A DNA stretch of 64,000 nucleotides. Source: Artemisia argyi. Taxonomy: Eukaryota > Streptophyta > Magnoliopsida > Asterales > Asteraceae. Position 1 is the first letter of the stretch. Each line of letters starts with the position of its first letter. Location of the stretch: positions 16,659,465 to 16,723,464 of the forward strand of contig CM060692.1 of the NCBI GenBank assembly GCA_030686995.1. The letters run 5' to 3'. Below are positions 34,823 through 46,081 of the stretch, one piece after another. A model generated the notes under the pieces. That model was given only the letters and a program-made list of their open reading frames with translations. It was not told the DNA's origin and searched no databases. Made by a program: the position numbers and the translations under genes.

Positions 34823-36122
34823 GGTTGCTAATTTTTTCGCAAAATAAATACAAAGGGTTGCACGTAAGAGTTACCAACAGGCTTTTGGTGAGGTTTATGT
34901 TCCTGGGAAGTTTCTAGAGAACTTCTCAGGAGATCAGGTACATGACTGTTACCTGGTGTTTGAAGCTCTTCTGTATCATTTTAACTTAAATGCAAATCTT
35001 TATGGTAAATGCCCCATTGTTGCTGGTTTTTCTGTTATAGAATAGTAATGGGTTATACAATTTATTTTGTTACTTTTATAGTATTATGCTGCACCTGCAC
35101 GCGTAAGTTATTACATGTTAATTTAAAAGTTAGATGGTTTATGAGAATTATCTTACATAGTTAACTACAAGTATCCTCTGATTTCAAATTATACATTTTG
35201 AATCTTCAAGTACGTTTCCTAGCAAGGTCCTTTGGAGTTCCTGGGAATCATTTTAGGCAGCAAAGTCATGGTTTCCGCTGGCCTAATGGACCTGTAAGAT
35301 TTCCTTCATTTATTTATTCATTTGTTTATGTTAGAAACTCAAATAGATGGTCGTTGAAGGTTAAATAATCATCATGCTTGGGAGCCTATTTTATTGACGA
35401 TTATTATAGAAAGTTAACCATGTTTAGTATCTGACTAGAACGGTACCCGCGCAATGTGGCGGCGGGTACCGTGTGATTATATTTTGCGTTATTTGGTTAC
35501 AGGTTTAGTTGTCTTCATGCTTTATAAGTAGAGATATTAGAGATGGTTAAGCTTAATAATTTTACTTTGAACAACCAACCGCTTCCTAACAAACTTCCTA
35601 ACCAACTTGCTTCCTAACAAATTAATTTTGAAATCTTTCCATAATAAGCAAGAAAAAAGTCTGAATTTTAAGCCTTTCTAATTATAGAATAGTCCCAAAT
35701 ACATTATATAGTATTATAGATTAGTTCTTTGTATTTTTTACCTTATTATACATTGATGATTCCTGGACTTATCTATTATAAAAAATTTATATATTTATTT
35801 CAGGGTTCAGTGATTACACCTTTCAATTTCCCTCTAGAGATTCCTCTACTCCAGTTGATGGGGGCACTTTATATGGGAAACAAACCTGTCTTAAGGTTGA
35901 CAGCAAGGTAAGTTTTAGACACATAAAATGATATACTTCAGAATGTTCATTGTTGTCCATTATCTTTATGTATGTATTAACCCTTCTATTATTGTTAAAT
36001 GATACATTTTAGCACTTTTGTAGGTATATATTGTTATGGAACAAATGCTTTGATTGCTCCATGATTGTGGGATGCCTCTGGATGACGTTGATTTCATCAA
36101 TTCTGATGGAAAGACAATGAAC
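34823..36122 (+). pseudogene. Delta-1-pyrroline-5-carboxylate dehydrogenase (ALDH12) fragment
   Basis: Four consecutive middle exons are recognisable: 34823-34937 (VANFFAK...IQRV, SYQQAFGEV, FLENFSGDQ), 35211-35293 (RFLARSFGVPGNHF, SHGFRWPNGP), 35804-35907 (ITPFNFPLEIPLLQLMGALY) and 36024-36122 (IVMEQM, LLHDCG, DFINSDGKTMN). These match plant mitochondrial P5C dehydrogenase, which oxidises P5C to glutamate in proline breakdown. The catalytic Cys region and both gene ends are absent. An in-frame TAA in exon 1 of the fragment, a 1-bp loss near LRLTAR in the third, a TGA for the expected Arg codon in the fourth and a phase slip at the second acceptor show it is dead. Confidence 0.9.
35436..35720 (-). 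mobile_element. Short non-autonomous Helitron
   Basis: On the minus strand it starts TCTATAATACTATATAATG after host A. It ends with the hairpin GGTACCCGC...GCGGGTACC, then GTT and CTAG followed by host T. These are all canonical Helitron termini, at 285 bp. It sits in an intron of the ALDH12 fragment. Confidence 0.75.
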
Positions 36123-36544
36123 GTAATAAACTGAAATTTATACAAGATGCTTTAGTTTATATGTTCAGCAGCTGGGGTTCATTACCACAATTGGATTCAA
36201 TTGTGTTACTTTTAATGTAAAATGAAATTTATAGAAGCTTATTAAGTTATGTTCAAATATTGTTGCCACCCATTCCAGTTCACAACACTTGCAACACGCA
36301 AAGTAAACTACTTCTTTAGCAAAACACCCCGCCGTAACGCGCGGGTTTCCCACCTCGTATTTGACATTACCTAGTCTAAAATGTGTTAGTCAATCAAAAG
36401 TTGACAAGTTTACTGGTTTTAATATTTTGGAACTCTTAATTGATTTGACAAAAATCATTGCAAATCTTTGTTAATACTTAATATAGTAGTCGGTAAAACA
36501 ACAGTATGCTCTATAATTCGTTGTAGGCAGGCTAGTTAACATAT

Positions 36545-37959
36545 CACTACTACATAACAGGTCATTAGCGACAGATTTTTCCGTCGGAAATCCCTCGGTA
36601 ACAGCTGTTTCCAACAGAATAGTGACGGAAACAGGCTGTCGGTTATTCCTGGTCGGTAATTTCTATCAGTCGGAAATCTGTTGGAAAAACCGACTGAAAA
36701 AGCGTGTCAGAAATCTGTTGGTAAATTTCCCGTCGGAAAACTGTCGGTAAACTTTCTGTCGCAAATTCGTCAGAAGCAATCAGTCGAAAAGTCGTCGGAA
36801 ATAATCAGTCAGAAATCCGTCAGAAAAATACTAATAGTTTCACTCACTAAAGCTCGAATGTATTTAAACCAGCATCTAAATTAACTAAAAAGAGCTAATA
36901 AATAAGATGGATAATTCAAAATTAAATAGATCCATCATGGAAATTTAGCATTCAAATTACAAAAATTGTAGTCAAAGCAAAATGCAAATCGAAGCATTTT
37001 TAAACATTCAAGATGAAACTAGTGTATTTAATCCAAATATTTAAAATGATATGGCGTTATCTAACTAAGGAGGAGGGCGTGGATTGGTAAACATCTTTAA
37101 CATCGAGTTAATGCCATTCATCCTTTGTTGTCATTCTCTCGAGCTTGTTCACAAGCACTCGCCTTCACTTCTCGTTGTTGTGTGTGCTCTTACACTTGAT
37201 GCTCCACTTGTCGTTGGACCTGAATTTGCATATCTTTCAAAACGTGATCTTATTTGGGTGTTGTCCTTGAGCAATCTTCTTGTCTCTTTCAAAGTTTGTA
37301 CCTATAGTCCTACATTTATATATAACGGATAAATCGAACAAATTAGCCAATAAAAATTAGGTCAAAGCTTAGCTAACTAACATATTGTAATCGTAATACA
37401 ATCGAGCAAAATTAGGGCAAAATTAGGTCAAAACTCAACAAATTAGGTCAAAAAACAAAAATTAAATTGGGGAAAATAGATATACCATTAACACAAGTGG
37501 TGGTGCCGGTGATGAACAGAAGCAAATTGGGGGGAAAAAGCAAATTGATGTTTAATTGACGAACTGTTATATATAGGCAGTGGTGGGTTTTGATATAAGA
37601 GTTTTGGTTGGGAAAAAATAAGCGAAAGTGGTGGGTTTTGATATTTATGAGGCGTTTCTGTGTATATTTTAGAGGGAAGAAGAAGCGCTTAGTATTAATA
37701 ATAACATTTCCGACTTGTTAGCGAGGGATATATATATTGTTGGTATATTGTCGGGAAGTTGTCGCAATATTATGTAAAATACCGACGGATTTCCGCCGAA
37801 AACAACATCAGTCGGAATTCTGTCAGAAGTCTGTCTGAAATTCTTCGCAAAAAATCAATCACAATATTGGTCGGTATAACGACTGAACTTCGTCGGAAAT
37901 TTGCGACGGATATTATTCCGTAGGAAATTCCGTCAGTGATACTCCAGTTTCTAGTAGTG
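36545..37959. mobile_element. Non-autonomous CACTA element
   Basis: The ends are CACTACTACA and, inverted, CACTACTAGA, with TAT target duplications at 36542-36544 and 37960-37962. Both subterminal regions (about 36570-36830 and 37780-37940) are packed with CCGTCGGAAAT-type words, mostly in opposite orientation at the two ends, as in the transposase-binding repeats of En/Spm elements. About 1.4 kb long, with no transposase. Confidence 0.92.
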
Positions 37960-38034
37960 TATCTCATATGCATTTTAACTACTAAATTTAAATTTTAAAA
38001 AAAAATCAAATTATGTGATTTTGTAAATGGTATA

Positions 38035-38175
38035 GACTCGAATCCGACTTGACCCGACCTGTTTTGACCCAAACCTGACCTCAAATAGGGTCGGGTTCGG
38101 GTATATTATTTTTAATCTCGACCCGACTTGAACTCGACCCGCTTAACTCGAACCCGACCCGATTAGCACCCTATT
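38035..38175. repeat. Degenerate GACCCGA/GGGTCGGGTT repeat
   Basis: A short block dense in GACCCGAC, GGGTCGGG and AACCCGACCC words, ending TAGCACCCTATTGATAAC. It is related to 27350-27475 and is likely a degraded MITE of the hAT GGTG...CACC type. No clear target duplication. Confidence 0.4.
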
Positions 38176-38707
38176 GATAACTATCCTACAAAAGATACAA
38201 ACATAAGTTTGGATGGACTATAAAGTTGTTTCAATAAATATATGAGGAATGTAGAACCATAAAAATTTTATAAAAAAATCAAATTTGTCTTTCTCTTACT
38301 TTTATATTCTCTCTTTAATATACATCCATAAATAAATATGACATGCCATTTTGTGAATAGTTTTTTGTAAAATTTTTATGATTCTAGCACTTATCCAAAT
38401 ATATCACTTATATGTAAAAATCTCCAAGTTGTTGATCGGAATGGAATTTGATGTGCCGGGTTTGGTTGGTTGGTTGCCCCAAAATATCTTGAAACTTTAG
38501 TGTTCTGATGATACATTATCCCTTTTAATGGGACCCTTTATCTTAAATTTTTTGAACCTTTTTTATCTTATAATCAAAGAAAAATGATTTGTGTGCCTAA
38601 AATAAGAACCTAAATTTAGACTTAAGAATTTGATTGGTGCATTTGAAACCTCTAGCACTAGCAAACAATTCACGTCTATTTTTTCAGTGGCCGTATCCAA
38701 GGTTTCA

Positions 38708-39720
38708 ATGTCATATCTTCCGCAGGAAATCCACGAACAGATTCTGAAAAGATTAAGTGTGAGGGATCTCATTCGATTCAAGAGCGTATGTAAGTCGTGG
38801 CAATCTAAGTAATCAAAACAATAACGAATTTAGAGACAGAAAACTTGTTCTCTCTGTGATGCCTGGTTTCATAAGATATTATCATAGTACTTATGGTGAC
38901 AAGTTTGGTTTGCCCAATGACAGCAACATCATCGGTTCATGTGATGGTCTAGTGTGCGTCTCCCCTACTGCTAGTGATATTGTAGTATTTAATCCTTCTA
39001 CTACAGAAGTTAAGAATGTAACCAAGCGCCAAAACCCTAAAACTTATGTTAACTGTTGGGGTTTTGGTTACAATAAAATAACCGATGATTACAGAATCCT
39101 TTTAGGGTTTAAGAAAGGTGAGACTTGTACATATTTTAAAGTATTTAGTTTGAGAACTAACATTTGGAAGGATTTTGGAGAGGTAAATTTTGTTTTTATA
39201 AGTAGGGTTGGTGTGCTATGCAATGGTGCGCTTCATTGGGTGGTAAATGATACTGTATCTGAAAAGAACGTAATTCTTGCAGTTAGTTTATCAGAAGAGA
39301 AGTTTATTGAAATCACTGGACCTGATAATGTGAGCTACCCATCTAAGATTGCTCAACACTCATCAATGCGTTTAGGGACATTGGAAGGTTGTTTATGTGT
39401 ATTTAGACCTAAATTACTTCCGGATGACTTATGGGTAATGAAGGACTACAGTAAGAAGCAGTCATGGGAAATTTTTGGGTGTGAAAATGAGATAAAGCAT
39501 GACGCAGTTCATGGTATACAGTTTTTGTTAAATTACATTCCAAAAAAGAGACCCTTTTTTCATGATACGTGGTTTGGCCATTTTGCGTGGGGTTATGGCG
39601 GCGTGTTCATATGTCGAAAGTCTTGTATCTCCACATTTTAAAAAGCGGCTGAAGAGAAAGAGGCAGGCAGCGAGTACCATCAAGAGCAGGCAACGAATAT
39701 CATCCAGAGTCCTAGCTTGA
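38708..39720 (+). pseudogene. F-box protein pseudogene
   Basis: An N-terminal F-box (MSYLPQEIHEQILKRLSV, then FKSVCKSWQS) is followed by a stop at 38810. The F-box-associated domain resumes in another frame at about 38824 (NNEFRDRKLVLSV, GSCDGLVCVS, VVFNPSTTEVK, WGFGYNKITDDYRI) and runs to a stop at 39641. Just before that stop, a second shift hides the expected C-terminus: the other frame reads SYVESLVSPHFKKRLKRKR and ends at 39720. So there are two frame breaks. A working F-box protein would bring substrates to an SCF ubiquitin ligase; this copy should not. Confidence 0.85.
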
Positions 39721-40273
39721 GTTCTAACTGTGACAATTTTTGTTTATAGTTGACTGTTTTACATTTGTGAGCAAGACTTCCCACATTATAGAAGATACTT
39801 AATTTCTTTGGACCCTATGAAATAATATCCGTTAAACTGAACATGGAATTTCGTTTACCTGGTTCATATGCTATACTGATTTTCTGCGTAGTGGTTACTT
39901 TTATCATTTCCAAAGTCCAATGGTATGTAACTACATATACTAAATGATCAGCCGCTTGAAGGTTTTTTTTTTTTTTTTTAATTTTATTTTATTTTATTTT
40001 ATTTTATTTTATTTTTTTTTCGTTTTTTTTTCGTTTTACTAAATCATATATCATTTTTCTGCAATGTATAAAACCTATAATAAGTATCAGTCATGCTAAC
40101 TTCAGAAGCTGAAAATCTTGGCTTAAGAAAATTCTTGAAAAAGGAGAATGTTCACAATACAGCAGAATATTGAAATACAAACGCACAGAAGCTTGTACAA
40201 CATTTTATTATAACAAAACAATTTTATTGAAGCTCCCAGAAAACATAAAGTGCACTTGAAAAATCCCATGCTC
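39721..40273. other. Intergenic between F-box pseudogene and AKR copy 4
   Basis: No gene. It contains a T-rich TTTTA microsatellite at 39967-40035. Confidence 0.6.
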
Positions 40274-42494
40274 TTACTCAGAGATCCGCGAGGACAAAGG
40301 TGGAGTATCCGAGTATATGTAAGTTGTTGCCAAAATCTGTTGTGGCATTCTAGCACCCTTCGATATTGAAGCCACGGATTCAAGCTCAGCCATATCTTCA
40401 GTCGTGAGTTTAACTCCAAGGGATCCAAGGTTCTCATTCAGGTTTTGGATCTTGGTTGTACCTGGGATAGGACTGACATCATCCCCTTGGTGTAGGACCC
40501 AAGCCAATGCCAACTGTGATGGGGTGCATCCCTTCTTTTTCGCCATTTCACTTACTCGCTCATACACAACTTTGTTGTGGTCAAAGTTCTCTCCTTGTAG
40601 CCGCGGTAGAACCTATCAAAGATGAAAAATGAATGATCAGGATGAACAAAACTTACAGAAGGTTAGAATGTCCTAACTTTTTTAATTTAAAACCAATTAT
40701 ACATTAATTGTCCACACTATTTACTATTATGAAAGAAAACGTTTTGGTAGGCAAGTGAACCAGTCCAACTCGACCCAGTTAACCCATGCATAAAATTACC
40801 CGTTTCTGTAATAGTATATACATTAATTATACACATTGCAAATTCACATAGAATCGGACGGAATCTTTTATAAACACAAACCTTTCTATAGTCGTTATCC
40901 GTCAAATTGTCCATCACCTTTGGCCCTGATGCAAAGAATCCACTACCGAGTGGACCAAAAGGTACGATCCCAATTCCTAATTCTCTGGGGAAAGTAACCA
41001 TATATTAAGTGTCAAAATCATAATGGCTCTTTGCTAATAAGCAATCACATGTTGATTTATAGGTTATGCCATACCTGCAAGTAGGAATGACCTCGTCTTC
41101 TGCATCTCTAGTCCACAAAGACCATTCCAACTGCACGGCTGTTATTGGATGAACAGCGTGCGCTCTTCTGATGGTTTCAGGACCAGCCTCAGATAAACCT
41201 ATGTATTTTATTTTTCCTTCTTCAACCAGTTTCTTAAGCTCTCCCATCTACCAAAAAGATTATTCTTCATTAAAGTCACAGAATGTTAAATAAATGTCAC
41301 CCTAAAGTCTTTATATGTTCATTTTAATGGAAGTACTTATTTGTAACCTCATTTGTTCTCATATATACTTACTCCAACTATTGAAATAAGCAATAGTAAA
41401 GAGTAAACTTTGACGTCAATATATATGATAGTAATATCTCTATCTCTATCTCTATCTCTACTAGTTATAATGTATCTCAGACTTTTTATCTTTAGAAGTC
41501 TTAAAAAAAAATTAGTTAACACACATTCTATTATTAGTAATTATTAAAATAATATTTAAAAGTATACTAATTGCACATTAAATTGGATATTATAATAAGA
41601 AAATATAAGTAATTAATTTAATGAATTTAATATGATTATAGCTAAAATTAATAACTTCTAAATTTGCATATAATTATATGGCATAGGTAGTATTAATTAT
41701 TCACAAACTCGCAAAACAAACACACAATCTCTATAAACTATCATGCATAATAGAAAACCGTTAAACAATATTCGCAAAAAATTAAAAATAATAAAAAAAA
41801 TAAAAAAATAAAAAATAATCATAAAAACAAAAAATCAAAAAAATCGTTAAACAACATTCGCCCTACTTTTCGGGGGTACTATGCTAGGTGTACTATAAAG
41901 AAGTGAAATTAGGGACTAACTGTGATTTCGATAGGGACTTTTGTATCGATACGATGAGCATAGTAAAGATCAATGTAATCAACACCAAGCCTCTTCAAAC
42001 TCGCTTCACAACAAGCTCTAACATACTCCGGTTCACCATGCACTTCCAACTCACCAAAACCCTCTCCAAATTTTAGCCCAAATTTAGTATCTACTTGAAC
42101 ATCTTCTCTCTTCACTCCCTTCAATGCCTATACCAATTCATCACAAACACAAAAAAAGGTCACATTCACACTAATAATAACACCCAAACTTAATTGGACT
42201 TTTGTCACATACAAATATATAAAAACAGATTTGGGCCAACTATTTGTAACAAAATAAAAACAGCATATAATATACCTTGCCAATGAGGATCTCATTAGTA
42301 TGCGGTCCATACACGTCGGACGTATCGAGGTGAGTGATACCAGAGTCAATAGCATGGTGAATGAGTTTGATCATATCGGGTTCGGGTTTGGGTAGGCCAT
42401 ATGCATGAGACATGCCCATGCATCCTAGTCCAAGACATGGCACCTCGAGACCCTGTGATCCCAGCTTAATCTTTTTCACATTTTTATACACCAT
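40274..42494 (-). CDS. Aldo-keto reductase copy 4, intact
   Basis: Five exons: 42276-42494, 41921-42127, 41075-41247, 40882-40984 and 40274-40612, all GT-AG. Lengths of 219, 207, 173, 103 and 339 bp give 346 residues. The tetrad is D57, Y62 (LDTSDVYG), K88 (TKFG) and H131 (YYAHRID). The cofactor segment [11 protein letters not shown] is present. A 90-bp intron splits the Arg codon after IPTC; copies 2 and 3 lack it. It differs from them in detail ([22 protein letters not shown]), so it is an older paralogue and may have its own substrate range. Role by family: NADPH-dependent carbonyl reduction in the cytosol. Confidence 0.93.
41430..41462. repeat. CTATCT microsatellite
   Basis: Repeated ATCTCT/CTATCT hexamers in intron 2 of AKR copy 4. 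Confidence 0.85.
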
Positions 42495-42933
42495 TTTTTT
42501 TCCGCCTAAGTTCAGAATGCTCTGCTAGAAAATGTATGTTTAGGAAAATATTTATTTGCATGAACTCAAGTTTTATAGTAACATAGAGTTGACTTTTTGG
42601 TAATTGACAAAATTTGCCTTAAAGCTTGATAACAAGTGGTAAAGATACAAATTAAAGAGATTTTAAATACAAGTGTCGGTCAATAGAGGACATGTGTAAC
42701 AAAATCTTGAATAAATAGAATATATTTAACTTTCATTTATAGTATGCACTTTTTTATGTAAAAAGGTTCAAATATAGTAATTTACAATTTTATTTAACGT
42801 GTATTTAATACATTTTTCGGTTAATTAAAAAATTTTGTGTTCATTAACTATACCTTAACCTCTTTTCAATAGGTACTTATTAGCAAAATCCTTATTTTAT
42901 ATATAGAAAAAATGTTTTTTTAATAGTGTCTTA

Positions 42934-43240
42934 CTCCGTCCGTCCCATAAAAAGTGTACATATTACTATTTATGTTTGTCCTAAAATAATTTTGCAGTTT
43001 TTACATATGAACAGTAATTTTAACTGATAATTACTGGTTTCCTATTTTACTCTTATAATCAAAACTTACTCATTTTTAATTTTTACTCTTATAATTAAAA
43101 CTTGCATTAATTACTCATTTTAATTTTTATATTAATTATAAGGGTATACATAATATTTTATCAATCAAAATTAACATTAATTATATATATCATAATTTGT
43201 CTATTTTTTGTTTGTGACCACTTTTTTGAGACGAAAAGAG
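42934..43240. mobile_element. Stowaway-like MITE
   Basis: The left end CTCCGTCCGTCCCATAAAAA and the inverted right end CTCTTTTCGTCTCAAAAAAG are diverged copies of one terminus. TA target duplications lie at 42932-42933 and 43241-43242. About 307 bp, AT-rich, non-coding. Fits Tc1/mariner-type Stowaway. Confidence 0.8.
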
Positions 43241-43374
43241 TATGAAATTAAAGGGATGATTCTTTTCTACTAATTGAGTGGGTCAAAACCGTTTAATGTC
43301 AAGAGTGATGACCCATTAAAACTTTTTTTTCTTAAATAAATTACTAATCTAGACATTACTTAAAACTATTTAGG

Positions 43375-43575
43375 CTATTTTTGGCAAAAGTAGCTTTAAG
43401 CAGTAACTTTGAACAGTAGCTCACTGCTCACAGCTTTTTAAAAAAATATTGAAAAAAATGAGATTTTAAAAAAAATAGCAAAGCTCACCGCTCTTTTGCC
43501 AAACGAACACAAAAAATTAAAAAGTTCACTGTTCACCGCTCATTTCCCTAAATAGCTCTTCGCCAAACATAACAT
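43375..43575. mobile_element. Possible MITE with TTTGGC ends
   Basis: An AT-rich block bounded by TTTTTGGCAAAAGTAGCT and, inverted, GTTTGGCGAAGAGCT, with repeated (C/A)ACTGCTCAC-type words inside. No target duplication found. Confidence 0.35.
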
Positions 43576-44279
43576 TCATTTAAAAAACACTCCCTAACAT
43601 TACAAAATGATAAATTACCGGTAGAGCGGTAAGCCGGTAACAAAACAAAAATATATATTTTTAAATTCTTTGAATTTAGTACGTATATATTATGGCATAC
43701 ATATATGGGAATGTATTTGCTACAATATTTTGTAGCTAATTGGATACAATATTATGCTTTAAACTGTGGGTCTTTGACTCTTATCGTGAGTCCTGAGTTT
43801 TTTTTGCGGTCCTTGATTAATTTTTTATGTATTTTTTGTGAAGAATTGTAGTTAATTAATTACAAAATTGTAGCCAAGATATCCCTACATATATTTGTGG
43901 ATGATGGAAAGAAGAAGTTTATAATATTTGATTAGGTAGAAATAAAGTTAAGTGACAATAATTGCGAGTAAAATGTTTTTAAATAAATGGATGGTCAAGG
44001 TGACCTCTTTATTTATTCTTAAAATTAGATAAGAACCATAAGCATTAACTCGCTTATGTGATTATGGGATATGATGTTATACATTATTTCATCTTGTATA
44101 CTAAAAGCTTAATTAGTTTTATAAATGCAAAGTGCTCGCAATAAATATTTTATAAATTGAAAGTGAAATGCGGAGGATTCATGTGTTAGTACATTGATTT
44201 AATAGTCATACATAAGGGTAAGTACATAGGAGCTTTAATTAATGATTCGAGTAATTGAATGATTAAGTGGTTAAATTTA

Positions 44280-44575
44280 ATGTGCAAGAGGATTTGTGCA
44301 CAAAATTTTATACGGTACAAGGTAGTTTAAGCAATATCAAAAGTATATCAATTACACAATATTTGGTGGCTTAATTAAATATGCAATAGGATTTGTGCAC
44401 AAATTGTAGTACGGTACAAGGTAGTTTAAGAAACATGAAAAATATATCTTCTATACTATTTAAAGAATGGGGTGCTTAATTTAATGCGCAAGAGGCATTG
44501 TGCACAAAAGTTTGTACGGTACAATATGTTTTGCATGAGGAATCGTGCACAAAAGTTTGTACGGTACAACATATT
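44280..44575. repeat. Direct repeats with GTGCACAAA...TACGGTACAA core
   Basis: Four copies of GCA(A/T)(G/A)AGG/(A)ATT-GTGCACAAA followed about 7 bp later by TACGGTACAA, starting near 44283, 44383, 44487 and 44527. The first two are about 100 bp apart and the last two about 40 bp. Each holds the palindromes GTGCAC and the near-palindrome TACGGTA. Function unknown. Confidence 0.75.
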
Positions 44576-44759
44576 TCAAGCCATTTCTAAACCTCAAAGA
44601 ATACAAACCAAAAATGTCATGAATGCTAAGGATTCTGCATAGGTGCATCAACATGACTTAGAATCTAAGCTAACTAGAATTGGGTAACTGAATATGCGAT
44701 ATCGACTTTCTACTAAGTTGGAATTCCTTGACCAACGAGTACTCTTTTTGGGCTCTTAC

Positions 44760-44875
44760 TTGTTATATGTGCTAGTCTGACTGGGGTCATCCACCAAGGA
44801 TGTCATGAGTATGTGCACGAGTCATCCACTTAGGATGCTTTTATGTTAAGCATGTGTCACCCATAAAGGATGTTG
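44760..44875. repeat. GTCATCCA..AAGGATG repeat
   Basis: Three spaced copies: GTCATCCACCAAGGATG, GTCATCCACTTAGGATG and GTCACCCATAAAGGATG. Each is a small inverted repeat (CATCC...GGATG). They may be the edge of an old transposable element. Confidence 0.5.
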
Positions 44876-45489
44876 TAATGGGAGTTCCACATCGTGCATT
44901 TTTTAGGCATGCTAAGTAAATAATTGTGCATTTTTTGTGCATTCATATCATGGCTAATGATGCTTCTTGTGAGCATCATTTACATGGCTTTTTTTCGACT
45001 ATATCCGAATCATATCGTAATATATAATTCTCGGCTATTCCCATGTCTATGTACTCCTTGATTTCATGCCATGGGAATGATCGATACTTAAACGTAATTA
45101 ATGTTGCATGGGTAAAGCACCCGTGACATACACCACTAATTATCTTAAACTTTCTATGCTATGAACTTCTAATTTTCATTAACAACAACAACATATATAT
45201 GTATTTTAAATGATATATAAAGTATATACTTAAGTCTTTCTTATTTATTTATTTAAAATTTAACAACCAAAGTTTTATATACTACCCCTCATTGTTTTTG
45301 TTTTTTTCTTTATAAAATAAGCATATGTATTTTTATACATATTTGTTTTGCTAGATGAGATTAAGATTTATTCATCAATTTTGTACATATTTGTTCGCCA
45401 ATTTTGTTGGATGAAATTTTATGCATATTTGTTTGTATCAACTTAAAGCCAAATTTTGCTAAAAAAAAAAAAAAAAAAAAAAAAAGAAA

Positions 45490-45631
45490 AGATTTCTCAA
45501 TTAATCAATGAGAGAGTACAATTTGAAATCAAGCCTTCAGATAAAAAAAAAAAAAAAACCAATTTAAACTTTTTCGCAATCTGAAGGCTTGATTTCAAAT
45601 TGTACTCTCTCATTGATTAATTGAGAAATCT
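45490..45631. repeat. Perfect 53-bp inverted repeat (hairpin)
   Basis: The arm at 45490-45542 is exactly the reverse complement of 45579-45631, with a 36-bp spacer that begins with an A run. Both arms are extended outwards by a poly-A (left) and a poly-T (right) tract, so the fold is longer still. It lies about 450 bp upstream of the LRR-EDR1 start codon. Confidence 0.97.
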
Positions 45632-46081
45632 TTTTTTTTTTTTTTTTTTTTTTGTATGTTCTCTTGTATATATAGGAGATTAACAGAAGAAATATTCTAA
45701 AAAAATTAGAAGGAAAGAAAAAAAAAAAAAAAAATTGTCGCGCATCGCGAGAATAATAGCTAAGAAGAGATGCTACAAAGTTGAAGCGCACACAAGTTTA
45801 TAGACGAAGGTATATCTTTACAACTTTTGGATCGGAATTAATTAAAAAAAAGTTTAATAATTGCTTACAATTGAAGCACCGACACTATTTTACAATTTTT
45901 TATAAAACAATGCATGCCTCAACATAACCTTTAATAATTAATCCCTTTAATCACTCGATCCATCATCTGCGTATTCAAAACGCGACCATAACCTGCCAAC
46001 ATTGTCTTTATAAAATCATGCTTTAACCCATAATCCCTTCATTCGCATTCATATTCTAACGAAAAGTAAAAATCTTTAACG

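Larger units (their letters stand above)
34066..36357 (+). mobile_element. Candidate Helitron carrying ALDH12 gene pieces
   Basis: The right end at 36328-36357 has a CCCGC...GCGGG hairpin followed by TTTCCCACCTCG and host T, closely resembling the terminus at 27237. A candidate left end, A followed by TCTATAATATAAGTAATAGG, lies at 34066. The interior holds four sense-oriented exons of an ALDH12 gene with introns, the usual outcome of Helitron gene capture. The 5' border is weak because the sequence is AT-rich. Confidence 0.45.
43580..45489. other. Repeat-rich intergenic region
   Basis: No gene. It contains the GTGCACAAA repeat block at 44280-44575, the AGGATG repeats at 44760-44870 and an A tract at 45461-45485. 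The rest is unremarkable AT-rich DNA. Confidence 0.5.

Noticed and set aside
37084..37332. 82-codon frame inside the CACTA element
   Set aside because: No transposase similarity and no neighbouring exons; treated as chance.
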